Shown in pieces: positions 33,501 to 44,118 of a DNA stretch of 64,000 nucleotides. Below the pieces are notes generated by a model that saw only the letters and a list, made by a program, of their open reading frames with translations, did no database searches and had not been told where the DNA came from. How positions within the stretch are numbered: position 1 is the stretch's first letter; the number at the start of each line of letters is the position of its first letter. The stretch is from Nelumbo lutea. Lineage: Eukaryota; Streptophyta; Magnoliopsida; Proteales; Nelumbonaceae. Both the position numbers and the translations under genes were made by a program. The DNA lies in the NCBI GenBank assembly GCA_022828595.1, contig JAKGHH010000008.1, positions 29,070,378 through 29,134,377 of the forward strand, in the 5' to 3' direction.

Positions 33501-35586
33501 TTTTTTGTAAATATATAACGTTAGATATATGCCCCATTTTTTTATTTTCTTAGTTTTGTGGTTCTTTGTATTTAATATTTTTAAAAATTTTATTATTTGA
33601 CTATGGCATCATCTCATTTCTATGTTGATTTAAATTATATATTCCATTTCCATCATTGTAATCTCATTTCTATGTTGATTTTAATTTGTGGAATTTAATA
33701 AGGATAAGAAATAAAAATGACTTCATTATACAATTCAATGAAGGTGAATGAGAGTTAATACCTTAAACTATTGGATTTTATGGGAGGAAATTGAATGCAC
33801 TCATTAATAGTATATATTCAAATTACATTTTATTCACTCACAGAAACAAGGGATCATGTTTCAAAAATGAGGTATTTGGTCAAGAAAAATTCTAGAAATT
33901 TTACAAGTTATTAGTACTTTTATAGGTATAGATATAGGTATTGTGGTTATCATGCTAAGTTACTATGGTGGTAGAAGTCAGTTTGGACGGACTCAAGGGC
34001 AAGTTCATTGCCTTCTTCATGTCAGATCTTAATGTCAATGTTGAAGAGTTTTCAGCTCTAGCAAAGGTTGATCACAAATTAAGGGAAAAAAAGCCACAAA
34101 TTAGTTTGGCTACCAATCATGGATCAGCCCATAAAATCTCTGGAACTAAGTGTTGCTCAAGTAGCTGCTCATATGTAGGGGTGGCCACCGCAACCCACTT
34201 GACCCACGCAACTCACTTGAAAACCACCCATATATCATGTGGGTCAATATGGGTTGAGCAATCCTTTTGGGTCAGGAGAAAAGGGTTGGTTTAGGGTGGT
34301 CATGGGTATCCATAGGGTCAATATAGTGAATCAATGATGTTTAGGGTTTGAAAGTTGAATAACTCTCTGCCTTTGCATCAACTCTCTTCCTCTCTCTCAT
34401 CTACATAGGTAGCTCAATTCGGGGGTTCAGACCATTGGCATGTTGAATCTCTCTCTCTCTCTCTTCTCTCCTTCTAATCTATACAGGTAGTTCAACCAAC
34501 AACAAATCTATACAAATTGAAGTAGAACACAAAATGGTCAAAAGGAATGAGGGTCGTTGGAGGCTCATATTTCAGAAACTCAGATAGTTGAAGGGAGTGG
34601 TCAAAAGGAATGGTCAAAATTATTTCTTATAATTTTTATAATTTTTCTTTTTTTCTTCAATTTTTGATTTTTAGCTAAAACATATAATTTTCTTAACTTT
34701 TACCATTTTATGAATTATATATATACCGAATGTTTTTTTAATAATGAATTTTTTGAGCTAAAAATGGTCATTGTCTATTTCTATGGAGGTCATGATCGTG
34801 ATTGGATAAGATCATAAGAAAATTTATCGAGGGTATGGCGTTAGCTAGTTAGAAAAGAGACCAAAGTTGAAATGGAGACCACATTTACATTGGAACAAAG
34901 CGACCCAGAGCAAAACTGCGACCATTGAAAACCTGTCCCACTCCAAGATGGCACACTGTAACGCATACCTTGAGCTTGAGGATACAATCAGGAGTTGATG
35001 ATCATATCAAGTTTTGATGCCAACGAGGATGGATGGGCTTTGATGTTGGGAATTGGGAAGGTCCTCGATCGGATCTAACTGTGAGATATAGTGCAAGACA
35101 ATTGACTCTATTATTTGAGAGCTTTGAGAGGTGGAGATCCAGAATCCAAGGGCAAGTGAACCTTCTTGACATTGTTGAATGAATTTGTAAGAGAAAACCA
35201 TACCAGAGCACATTGCATCCGTCTGATTGTTAAGAATGTGGGCATGCATGCCATGGAGAATTACTTTCATGGAAAAATGTTGCACTGAATGATAGAAATG
35301 GGTATTTACTCTGTGCCCAATCTGTTACCCAAGAGCTGTACCCACATCTATACATGCCTATGACACATTATAGCTGCATGCACATTTATAATGTCTAGAT
35401 CTTTCCAATACACAGTGGTGGTGCTCTGTGGTTAGGGATGTAGGAACAGCTTGTGGGTAGCAGATCCCGAGTGATTATATTTATTGGCGATACTGATCAA
35501 AAAATCAGGCAAGTATCCAAAAAATGTTGTCTTTAGGGTGCTTTTGTACATGCTGTTTCTAAAGATTGCTAAGCCTTTACTTTTAA
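33501..35586. other. Noncoding DNA, partly F-box upstream region
   Basis: Bases 33765-33935 repeat the region upstream of F-box copy 1. The rest holds CT microsatellites near 34450-34472 and AT-rich DNA. A plus-strand frame of 109 codons (33965-34294) and minus-strand frames at 35002-35285 show no motif. No gene is called. Confidence 0.45.
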
Positions 35587-35978
35587 GGCATTGTTAACTT
35601 TTGGTAAGTTATTTACTTGGGTAAATGCAATTACCTTGGTAAGTTTTTCCTAGGAAACACTTACCTAGGTAAGTGTATTTACCCACATTCTTTTATTTTC
35701 CAAGTAAAAAAAGGAAGTGGTTATTTTAACCATAAAAATTCATTATTAAATGGGGCATTTTTGTTCCATTCAAGTGTTGGAAACTTTACCCCAAGTGAGA
35801 TAGTTATTTACCCACCTAGGAGATGAATATCACTTACCTAGGTGATACCCAGGAAAATAAACTTTTCCTGATCCCCACATTAATCTGAAAAAAGAACATG
35901 GGATTCTTGGTCAATGGGAACCAAAATCCCATTGACCAACTATCCCCCCCTCTCAAAATCCCAAAAAAGAATGCCCCC
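35587..35978 (+). mobile_element. Tourist-like MITE, family A, copy 2 (best-preserved)
   Basis: 392 bp flanked by TAA at 35584-35586 and 35979-35981. Ends are GGCATTGTTAAC and, reversed, GGGGGCATTCTTTT. It is the reverse of 2748-3114 over its whole length. It contains several TTACCTAGGTAAGT words that are themselves palindromic, giving strong local hairpins. Confidence 0.8.
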
Positions 35979-36900
35979 TAATTAGTAAATCATGCTTGTA
36001 TCGTGATTGTCAATAATAATAGAAGATTAATTTTCAGGTTCTTAAGATAACTTTTTTTTATCTTATGGAAGTAATCTTCATTCCTTCTCTCTTGAGTAAA
36101 TTATTTAAGATAACCTTATAAATACTTAATGGTTGTTTGGGGTGCGTTTTGTTGAATTTTGGGTCTAAGATTGTTAGAGGTTTTGGATTAGTTACTCTCT
36201 TGTGGTTGTTTTATTTTGTTGTCTGTGGCCTTTGAGGGAGTGTGCTCGAGTTGCGAGTGGTGTTTTAGAAGTTGCCAGGCATACTTCTTATTGTATACTT
36301 AACCTTTTCTTTAAGAGTAAAAGTAAAAAATTTACTAAAAAGAGAGAAAACAATGAGGGGGTTGAGGAAGAAGAATATACATAGGGGCCCTTGAGGTCAT
36401 GACCCAAGCACAAACACCAAGACAGATCTCACGATGATGGGATCATCAGTTCTGATACTATCATTGGGAGATATTCTCAATATACAGTGGAGATTTTCTG
36501 TGGGACATTGTCGGGCGGAGATTATGTGAACTCCTCCTTGCATTGTCTGGGTTTTGGGTTGATGAATACACATTGTGAGAGAGATTTTTTTGGTAGAATG
36601 TTATGAAAATGTTTTGAATTGATTAATACAAATGGCTATTTCTGCAAAATTTTCATTTTTAATGTTTCTCACAAGCATGCATTTTGGTTAGCTGAAATGG
36701 AACTCATGAGTCATATATATGATGTGGCATGTATATCTCACAAATTTGTATTGATCTACTAAAATGCAAAATAATGTAATCGTAATGCAATACCAAACAC
36801 CACATCCTTACTTATTTAGAAAATGAGTGATGAACGGGAGTTCATTTTCCCTGCAGTAACACTGTAGCATAGCCATGTCACTCATTTTTAGAGAATTTTA
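35979..36900. other. Noncoding DNA with a foldback-F fragment
   Basis: About 36445-36535 resembles foldback family F (ACTATCATTGGGAGATATTC, then GGCGGAGATTATGTGAAC). Nothing else is recognised; the 36202-36384 open frame is motif-free. Confidence 0.4.
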
Positions 36901-37116
36901 GGGTCTATTTGGTTCAGCCAGATTTAGAAATATTGGAACTAAAATGTTTTATTCTTCTCACCTGTTTGGTTCACATGGGAGTCAAAATCGACTGGACCAG
37001 GATTCTCATTCTCTAAGGATGGCCGAAGGGAATACCCAAATTCCAATTCCACCCAACCAAACGATTGAAACCAGCTTTGATACCAAACTCCTATTCCCAT
37101 GAACTGAACCAACCCG
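36901..37116. mobile_element. Tourist-like MITE with GGGTCTATTTGGTTCAG ends
   Basis: TTA at 36898-36900 precedes GGGTCTATTTGGTTCAG. The right end, ACTGAACCAACCCG before TTA at 37117-37119, is its inverse with a few mismatches. The terminus resembles that of the RPT5-carrying element (GGGTCTGTTTGATTGC) and fits PIF/Harbinger. It lies against the LINE remnant that follows. Confidence 0.65.
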
Positions 37117-37139
37117 TTAAATTTAGAAAACGCATCCCA

Positions 37140-37405
37140 AACACACCTCTCAAACAACATTTTGGTTCTAACCTGCCAAATATACTTCATGAAGATACTT
37201 CCTTTGAAAATTAATCCATTTTTAGCCATTGTCTTGTCATGTTGTCACCAAAAAGAAAGGTCGGAAATATTCAATATTGAGATGTCATGAGGTCTAAAAT
37301 TAGAGAGCGGATTAGTTGGAGATAAAATCATACACAGCTGGCTGAACTACCTATAATGGTTGAACACGCCAATGTTGAGTAAAGCTGGGTCCCAGATGGA
37401 GCCTT
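37140..37405 (-). pseudogene. LINE ORF2 remnant, copy 2
   Basis: Matches 6950-7195 in sequence: CTCTCAAACAA, TAACCTGCCAAATATACTTCA, TGTTGTCACCAAAAAGAAA, CTAAAATTAGAGAGCGGATTAG and GGGTCCCAGATGGAGCC. On the minus strand it gives MKYIWQVRTKMLFER and, upstream in the element, FRPHDISILNISDLSFW, typical of the region before the RNase H-like domain of plant LINE-1. Stops break it. Confidence 0.55.
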
Positions 37406-37409
37406 TGAA

Positions 37410-37600
37410 ACATCTCGTTGACCCAAATTCCTACGATCTTGACCCTCTATGACTAATCAAACCTCATCAAATCTTGGACACCCCCAAATACTCACCTGTG
37501 AAATCTTAGACCAAAATACCTCCATTTACCCTTCAATCGCACCAAGATTACATTTCAAGGTCTTATATTGACCGGATTCCAAGTTTGTCAATCTTAGACC
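37410..37600 (-). repeat. Small fragment of the 160-bp-unit family
   Basis: Shares GAAACATCTCGTTGACCCAA, ATCTTGACCCTCTATGA and ACACCCCCAAATACTC with 17975-18085, and reversed with the L/R tandem units. Confidence 0.5.
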
Positions 37601-37944
37601 AAATCCCATTTCTGATTGGATTTCTGGTGATTTATCACCGTTTTCCCAACCATCCGCCGATCTCCCTATCTTTCATTTCCTTCACCGATCGAGCAGAGTT
37701 GATTACAGCAAGAAGACTGAAGCTCCCCTCTCGAGTTCAAGCAAGACTTGTGCTGGAATCGTCCCATCTCCTCATCAGTCCTTCTAATACAACCTTCAGT
37801 GAGTATCATTGTCTGAAAGCCAAATCTATCCGACATAAAGAAATTGGTCCTCCATTGCATCGTTTCAACCAGGCTAAATCCGATTTGGGTAAATCATATT
37901 TTCTCCCATTTTCATATTTATCACATTTTATAGGATTTAATAAT
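37601..37944. other. Flank of the LTR retrotransposon
   Basis: An open frame of about 120 codons on the plus strand (37585-37947) has no motif. The last five bases, ATAAT (37940-37944), are the left target duplication. Confidence 0.45.
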
Positions 37945-38792
37945 TGATGTAACGCGATTCGGTCACTCCTATCTAGCAGGGACTTCGCTCCTAGCTGGCA
38001 ATAGACAGCACCTAAGAAGAAGTGAATGAAGGATTCCGGGGGAGCTCGCCCGGCGGGAATACTCCGATGCTTAAGTTAGAACTCTGAGAGAACTGTAGAG
38101 AACACAAAGAGAGCTAAGAGTGCAGATAGCACAGAATCGGTTACCTCTTCCCTTGGAAATCGAGGCCTTTAAATACAGGTGTCCTGTCAAACCGGGCGTA
38201 ATCGCCTTCTGATCCCCTGTCCCAACCATTATTTGCCAGAGCTTCACAAGTAACCACCGTAGGGTACTACCGATTCAGATAAGAGATGTGACCCGGAAAG
38301 GACAAGCACATCGCCGCCTGTCGAGTGACATGGGCACGGTATGCTGGGCTGACAGGTACTGCATCGTCAATCAGGAGACGTGGGTGTAGTCTGGCAGGTA
38401 TGGTCTTCTCAGGTAAGAAGCTTCCTGAAAGCGTCGCATCACTTAATAGCGAGCTGCCTTGTAGTGAGTTACTGGGGGCATCTCGAGGTGGTTTTGCCTG
38501 AGGTCTTCGAGGCATCCCTCTTGCCTAAGGATTGGAGTGAGCTGATTTTCCTGGCTCACAAACTAGGATAGACTTGGTTTGGAGTGTTCCCTTTCAGCAC
38601 ACCGGTGAACTCGAGCTCGCTCCAAAGCGAGTTGATCCATAGTGAGCTGTTGTGTAGCAAGCTGACCCGCGAGGGCTTCAGCGAGCTCATTACACCAAGT
38701 TGTAGCCAGACTGTTACGCTGAGTTGTTATTTATGTCGAGTCATGTCCACGTGTTGTCTGCTCAGGAGGTCGGGTCAAATCACCCTTCATCA
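37945..38792 (-). repeat. 3' LTR of the Tat/Retand-like element
   Basis: 848 bp, TGATGTAACG to CCCTTCATCA on the plus strand. It pairs with 46113-46942. The minus-strand TATTTAAA at 38168-38175 is the LTR TATA box. Confidence 0.93.
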
Positions 38793-38808
38793 ATTGCCCC
38801 CAATTCCT
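38793..38808 (-). other. Polypurine tract of the LTR retrotransposon
   Basis: On the minus strand GGAATTGGGGGCAAT directly precedes the TGATG start of the 3' LTR. This G-rich purine run primes plus-strand DNA synthesis in LTR elements, and it fixes the element's orientation. Confidence 0.75.
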
Positions 38809-39083
38809 TGGGCTAATGGTCTTGCTCTAGCGTGGGTAGTTCATTAAGTGATGGGTGGATTTGACCTGCAATTCAAACTGGGTTGACGGTCTACATGAAG
38901 CATATATGCGGATGTCAGACAATTTCTTGGATTTCTTAGGCACCAAAAATCACGACAGGCTACCGTCAGTTTTGGAAGATGTGCAGCCGACTTTACTTCA
39001 GTCTTCGATAGATGTGCAGTCATTTTGAATGTGAGCCATTGGATCTGCTTTAATCAGAGCCATTGGTTTTCGGTCATTGAGGC

Positions 39084-39090
39084 TATAAAT
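39084..39090 (+). promoter_or_regulatory. TATA box upstream of the antisense ORF
   Basis: TATAAAT in GAGGCTATAAATGGGAGG, about 155 bp before the antisense ORF's likely ATG (39240). It lies on the strand opposite to gag-pol. Spacing allows a start site near 39115 and a pyrimidine-rich leader. This suggests the antisense gene had its own internal promoter. Confidence 0.5.
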
Positions 39091-39239
39091 GGGAGGGCCC
39101 TAGGCCTCATTTTTTACTTCAACTTACCTTGCTTTCGGATTTGATGTCGTGCCTTTGCCTAGTTTGCTTGAGCTTCTCTCCCATTCACACCACCTTTTCG
39201 GTTCAGTTTTTTCTTGGTGAGTCATCTTTTCTGTCAGCT

Positions 39240-41108
39240 ATGTCTAGGTACTCACATGACGGTGTCTTTCCCTAGGACGATGACCAAGATGAGGTCCCCT
39301 CAAACTCAGGGGGCACTTGGGGACTCCTTGAGGGCCAGTCTATGGAGGCTCCAGAGGCCTCCGGGAATTTGGCTTCTACTTCCCAAGGAGAGGAACCGGA
39401 TAGCTTCGGCTCTTCCTCCATGTCGATGGAGAGGCTTCGGGCCCTAGTCTCTTACTTCAACCTCCCTAGGGATCTTATCTACGGCCTTTCCTCCAGTAAT
39501 TATCCCTAAGAGCACAATCATGACGAAATCATGATCTTTGAGGAGCAGCTCGTGGCTGGTCTCTAGCTCCCTCTTCACCCCTTAATAGTGGAGATTCTCA
39601 CCCACTTTATTGTCACCATAGACCAGCTTCACCCGAAGTCAATCTGAAATGTGGTCGGGACAATTTCTTTATTTTTTGAGTATTGTCTTCCCGTTTCTCT
39701 GGATATTTTTACTTCAATTTTGTCTATCAAGAATGCTTCCCTTAGAGCTTTTCCAGACAGGCGCTCTTATTACTTCTCCCCCCGCCCAAGCTTTAAGCTC
39801 CTTTACGAGCTGCCTAACAAAATCCCAGCCTGGAAGCGGGGCTATTTCATAGTTCGTAACCCCGAGGGGTGGCCCTTTTTGACCCACTAGAGGGGGGCCA
39901 TTTAGGATCTAGGTGTTACTTTGGACTGGAAGATTCAGGAAACACTGCACTCCTGGGCAGAGGTCGGCTTCCTTTGCTCGGATTACTTGGCCGAGGATAA
40001 GATCACGCAGGCCGGTCTGAGCCCTGGTAGGTTACTCTTAGGTCGCCTTTCTTTCTCTTCTCTATTTTTTTTCTTTTTTTGAGAGTTGGACTAACACTTA
40101 CAACTTTTGCAGCCATGTCAGGTGTGGATACACGTCGCCTGTTGTCGAGCAACCAGAAGCGCCACCCCGACCAAGCGTCCACTTCTGGGGCCGCCGAGTT
40201 CGAGGCTGTAGACCCAGCCTTTGTTCCACTACCTAAGGTCCCACCTGTGCCATTTTAGGGAGTAGCCACGGGAGGTGGTGAAGAAGAGAAGCAAGAGCAA
40301 TACACTCCGACTGCGCAATCTAGTCCCACCGTCTTCCCGCGGTTCCCTACCGAAGGGGGGACACCAATTTCCTTGTGGCCACGCGGAGGAGCTGGCAGGC
40401 AGTCACTCATGAGGAGGTTGCGGACTGGCGGGATGCACCCTAGGCAGCTCGCCAGGCTGGCCTCGGCTCACTACATGGTGGAAAGTGGCTACTTCTTCCC
40501 TTTTTCTTTCCCTCCTCTTCTCTCTTTCTCCCCTACTTACCTCGGCATTTTATTGGCAGCTGAACTCCGCCATCCATGCCATGGGCCTTCAGACTAACAT
40601 TCACTCCAAGGATGCCCTCACTCAGAGGTCAAACATGCAGAGGCTCCAAGACGAGCTCGACCAGGCCCGGGATGAATTTCTCTAGGCTCGAAAGGGGAGT
40701 GAGGCCCAGGAGCTGCTTGTTAGGGACCAGGAAGCACGGATCTCGCGACTGTCTGAGGAGAGCGTCCGCTACAAGGAGGAGTGTTCAAGGGTGGCAGCGG
40801 AGAGGGAGCTCCTTCGCCAGCAGGTCTAGAGTTTGGAGTCCACGCTCCATGAGCGGACCCGAATCTTCGACGCCGCAGTGGAGGCAGAGCGAGCTAGGGC
40901 GGTGGAAGACTTCAAAGAGTCACAGTAGTTTTGTGACCTCCAGGTCAAATATGGCTTGAAGTCCTACCGCTCGGGGATCAAACTTTGCTGGTGGTTGGTT
41001 TGGAAAAGGTTCTCCAGCCTTAACCTTGAGGGCGTAACAGTGAAGGACCTGGCCCCGGAGACGGTAGAGACGGCAGCGAAGGAGGAGCTTCGACTCTCTG
41101 AGAGATGA
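39240..41108 (+). pseudogene. Antisense ORF of the Tat element ('putative gypsy-type transposon' protein)
   Basis: Encoded opposite to gag-pol, as in Retand-like Tat elements; its function is unknown. Three exons can be read. Exon 1, 39240-40026, has the conserved domain: SMERLRALVSYFNLP, then YYFSPRPSFKLLYELPNK and WKRGYFIVRNPEGWP. GT donor at 40027, AG acceptor at 40111-40112. Exon 2, 40113 to about 40480, starts MSGVDTRRLL and is low-complexity. After the acceptor at 40558-40559, exon 3 runs 40560-41108 and forms a coiled coil (LQDELDQARDEF, ERELLRQQV, AVEAERARAVEDFKESQ) with the family tail. In-frame stops follow HDGVFP, SSNYP, LVAGL, HPKSI, PVPF, DEFL, RQQV and KESQ, so it is dead. Confidence 0.82.
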
Positions 41109-41570
41109 GGACATAGAGGAGGTGGGGCCTTGAGGCTGGTTGATCTTTTTTTTTCTTCTGGAAAGTGATTCCTTTGAAGTGGTTGCTCCCGAGCGGCTGA
41201 GCTCGGTTCTCTTTTCTTTTTGCTTTACTGGTTTTTTTTATGTACTCTGTCGAGCCATTAGGCCCAGTTTCTTTTTTAGTGAAATGTTCCTTTTTCTTCT
41301 GCTAAGTTTTGTGCGATTTACTCTTTGCCGAGGTGATTATTTCACTCGAATTGTTACAGCTGAGCACCCAAAGTGGGGTTTATTTGGTGTCGAGGTCTTC
41401 GCTAGCTCGGCATTTTAGCCCTTAGGCTGGGGAGGGACTTTAATCCATTCTCCTAGGGTTCGCCCATGCCATAGAGGCAATTGGGTCTTATTATGCCGAG
41501 GTCTTTTGTTAGCTTGGCATTTTGGCCCTTAGGCTCGGAGAGCAACTTGTAGTCCACTCAGTTTGGTAAT

Positions 41571-42929
41571 TCATAGGTAATATTGCCTTAAGTTGACAAT
41601 ATTCCATGCTCGAGGTACTTGTTTCCCTTCTAGGGTTTCGAGCTCGTACGTTCCTTCCCTTAGCACCTGCTTTACTCGGTAGGAGCCTTCCCAATTTGTC
41701 TTGAGCTTACCAACATCGGGCTCAGACACCATTACTTTATGAAAGACCAGGTCTCCGACATGGAGGTTCCGCTTTTTGACCCTGGCGTTATAGTACCAAG
41801 CCACCCTCTGCTAGTAGACCGCGGTCCTAATGTATGCGAGGTCCCGTACCTCATCAAGTAGGTCGAGGTTGGTGCGTAGCTCATCTTCATTTGCCTTGTC
41901 ATCATGCACTTCTAGGCATAGCGTGGGGACCTCGACCTCAACAGGGATGACTGCTTTAGTGCCATAATTGAGATTGAAGGGGGTATCGCCTGTAGCGGTC
42001 TTCACTATGGTCCGATAAGCCCATAATACACTAGGTAGCTTGTCTGCCCATAGTCCCTTAGCTCGATCGAGGCGTGCCTTTAGTTCATGGAGGATGGCTC
42101 TGTTTGTGACCTCCACTTGACCGTTTGCTTGAGGGTGTGCCACCGAGGTAAAGTTCTGTTGAATTCCCATGTCTTGGCACCAATTCTAGAATTTAATCTC
42201 CTTGAACTGCTTACCATCGTCAAAGATAAGTACCCGAGGTAGCCCGAAATGACACACTATATTCTTCTAGAAGAAGTTCTGCACGTTCTGCATTGTGATT
42301 GTTGTAAGGGGTTCGATTTCTACCCACTTGGTGAAATAATCGACTACCACCACTAGGAGCCTCCTCTGCCCCATCACAGGTGGGAATGGTTCGAGTATAT
42401 CGACCCCCTACTGTGCGAAGGGCCACAGGCTGGTGAGATAATTCAGGTCGGCGGTAGGCTGGTGGTGGATGTTGGTGTGCTTTTGGCACTTGTCACATCT
42501 TCTGACGAGCTCGATAGCATCTGCCTTCATTGTTGGCTAGTAGTATCCCTGTCATAGCGCTTTCTGGGCGAGAGCCCTGCCCCCCAAGTGCCCGCCGCAC
42601 AGGCCTTCAAGAGTGTCGTGGAGCATGAGCTCGGCTTCGAAAGATCGCTAGCAGCGCAAATAGGGGAGCGTGTAAGATCTCCGGTACAGTCGTCCGTCTA
42701 TCATGACGTATTTGGCTGTCTGGCGCTCTACCCTTCTGGCGGCATTACGATCTGCAGGGAGGGTCCCATGCAGTAGGAAGCTCGCGAGCAGATCGATCCA
42801 GCTCGACTCTGCTTGCAAGACAGAAGTGGCCTCCTCTGCACCTCCGATAATGCTAAGCCGAGTCAGGTTCTCTATGTACATGGTTCTCATGGTATTATCA
42901 TTGGTGCTAGCTAACCGGGACAGGGCATT
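41571..42929 (-). pseudogene. Integrase domain of the Tat/Retand-like element
   Basis: Inserts the element cDNA into chromosomes. Minus strand: zinc-binding N-terminus with GGHLGG and CDKCQKH (His-His and Cys-Cys parts), core with Asp in GVDILEPFPP, Asp in LIFDDGKQF (usually DNGTQF) and Glu in NGQVEVTNR, then SVLWAYRT and a C-terminal region GDLVFHKV...GKLKTNWEGSYRV ending LRQYYL near 41571. The catalytic triad is preserved. In-frame stops occur after RC (about 42645), at AL*QGYY*PT, FAQ*GVD, FF*KNI, KF*NW and AVY*QRV. Most equal TAG in place of Gln (CAG) or Trp (TGG); one is TGA, probably from CGA. Confidence 0.88.
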
Positions 42930-43290
42930 GGCATCAGCATTCTCCAATCTTCGGATTATCTTGATGGAGTGTGACTGGAAGTTGAGCAGGGTCTCTCTTA
43001 CTTTGGGTAAGTAAAGAATCATGGTTGGCTCGCGAGCTTTATATTCACTTGTAACTTGGTTGACCACGAGTTGAGAATCACTGCAGATGATGATGTGCTT
43101 GGCTTTCACTTCGTTCGCCAGGGCCAGCCCGACTATTAACGCCTCGTACTCCGCTTCATTGTTGGATGCCGCTAACTCAAAGTGTAGCGTACACAAGTTT
43201 CACACCGCTTGGCCCATACAGAACGATTCCAGCTCCGCTGCCCTACTGGTTTGACAAGCCATCCACATGAAGGATCCAGGGTTCCTCATC
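42930..43290 (-). pseudogene. RNase H domain of the Tat/Retand-like element
   Basis: Degrades the RNA of the RNA:DNA hybrid. Minus strand: WILHVDGLSN (first Asp), GSGAGIVLYGP, NNEAEYEALIVGLALA (Glu), IIICSDSQLVVNQV (Asp) and ENADANALSRLAS (Asp), so all acidic residues of the active site are present. A TAG interrupts SNQ*GSG (probably CAG before). This domain should be preceded by about 250 residues of reverse transcriptase. Instead protease-linker sequence lies only about 100 bp upstream. Confidence 0.9.
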
Positions 43291-43392
43291 CCAGTTTGGG
43301 TTGGGTCTCACTAGGAGAGAAGCTGTGTTGGTTGCCACCTCACAGTCTCGAGCTCAACCAGCCTGGGAACCTCGGGCTCGACCAACCTGGGA

Positions 43393-44118
43393 TCATAGAG
43401 GTTCCTCAATTGATGCACTAATTTGAAGTGTCCGAGTTGGGTCCTCTGTCGATGTTGGGATGAAGAGAGTCTCTTCTATGGGTGCAGCTCGCTCCTCGCA
43501 CTGCTCCGCAGGTCGCTCCAGCTCGAGGTCGTCTGCCACCTTGGCCTTTCCTTTGAGGGTGACGATGTAACACTTGCAGGACTCAAGCTGATCGCCTCGT
43601 GTCACCCCAACTCGGATGTCCATAGGGAACTTCATCGCCAGATAGTAGGTGGAGACCACCACACGTAGGGTGTGGGTGATGGGCCAACCTACTATGGCAT
43701 TGTACGGGGAGGGACTCGCGACCACCAAGAAATCATGGTTGAGCCTCACCGTGCTAGGCCAGGTGCCGACCTCCATGGGTACGGTGACTCTTCCCAGGGG
43801 CCTGACTTCCTCTCCATTGAAGCCCACCAAGGGAGTACTTGTGGGCTTGAGGTTGCTCTCTCAGAGTTGAAGTTTGTCGAATGTTGCTTTGAAAATGATA
43901 TCTGTCGAGTTGCCAAAGTCGACGAGGACACGCCTGACTTCAAAGTCATTAATTTTTACCTTTATGATGAGCGCGTCATCGTGGGGGTAGTGGACATCGT
44001 GCACATCATCCTCTATGAAGAAGATCGAGTCTCTTGTCCTTGGCCGCTTTGGGATATTCTGCTCTTCCCTGGCGGTCTCGTGAGCTGATGTCCGAGCTGC
44101 AGCTGAGGTGCAACCCAT
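43393..44118 (-). pseudogene. Aspartic protease region of the Tat/Retand-like element
   Basis: Processes Gag-Pol. Minus strand: VRRVLVDFGNSTDIIF carries the retropepsin active site (usually D-T/G-G-S-S; here D-F-G-N-S, so Ser and Thr/Gly positions are altered). An in-frame stop at 43858-43860 follows KLQL. GFNGEEVRPLG, VEVGTWPSTV, VASPSPYNAIVGWP and RGDQLESCKCY follow, the Tat-type flap and post-protease linker, ending RTLQISASIEEPL at 43393. The sequence then jumps to the pre-RNase H region, so RT is missing. Confidence 0.85.

Noticed and set aside
33965..34294. 109-codon plus-strand open frame as a gene
   Set aside because: No recognisable motif, Thr/His-rich low-information second half from ACCCAC-type repeats, no conserved splice context, and it lies among duplicated pseudogene flanks.
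37585..37947. 120-codon plus-strand open frame next to the LTR
   Set aside because: No domain, and it ends by running into the LTR target site.
40560..41108. Coiled-coil region as an independent host gene
   Set aside because: It continues the antisense ORF of the Tat element, lies between the integrase and the 3' LTR, and is interrupted by stops.
43393..43830. Hidden reverse transcriptase between protease and RNase H
   Set aside because: Read on all minus-strand frames, no YxDD-type motif or finger/palm sequence is present, and the available space is only ~100 bp.
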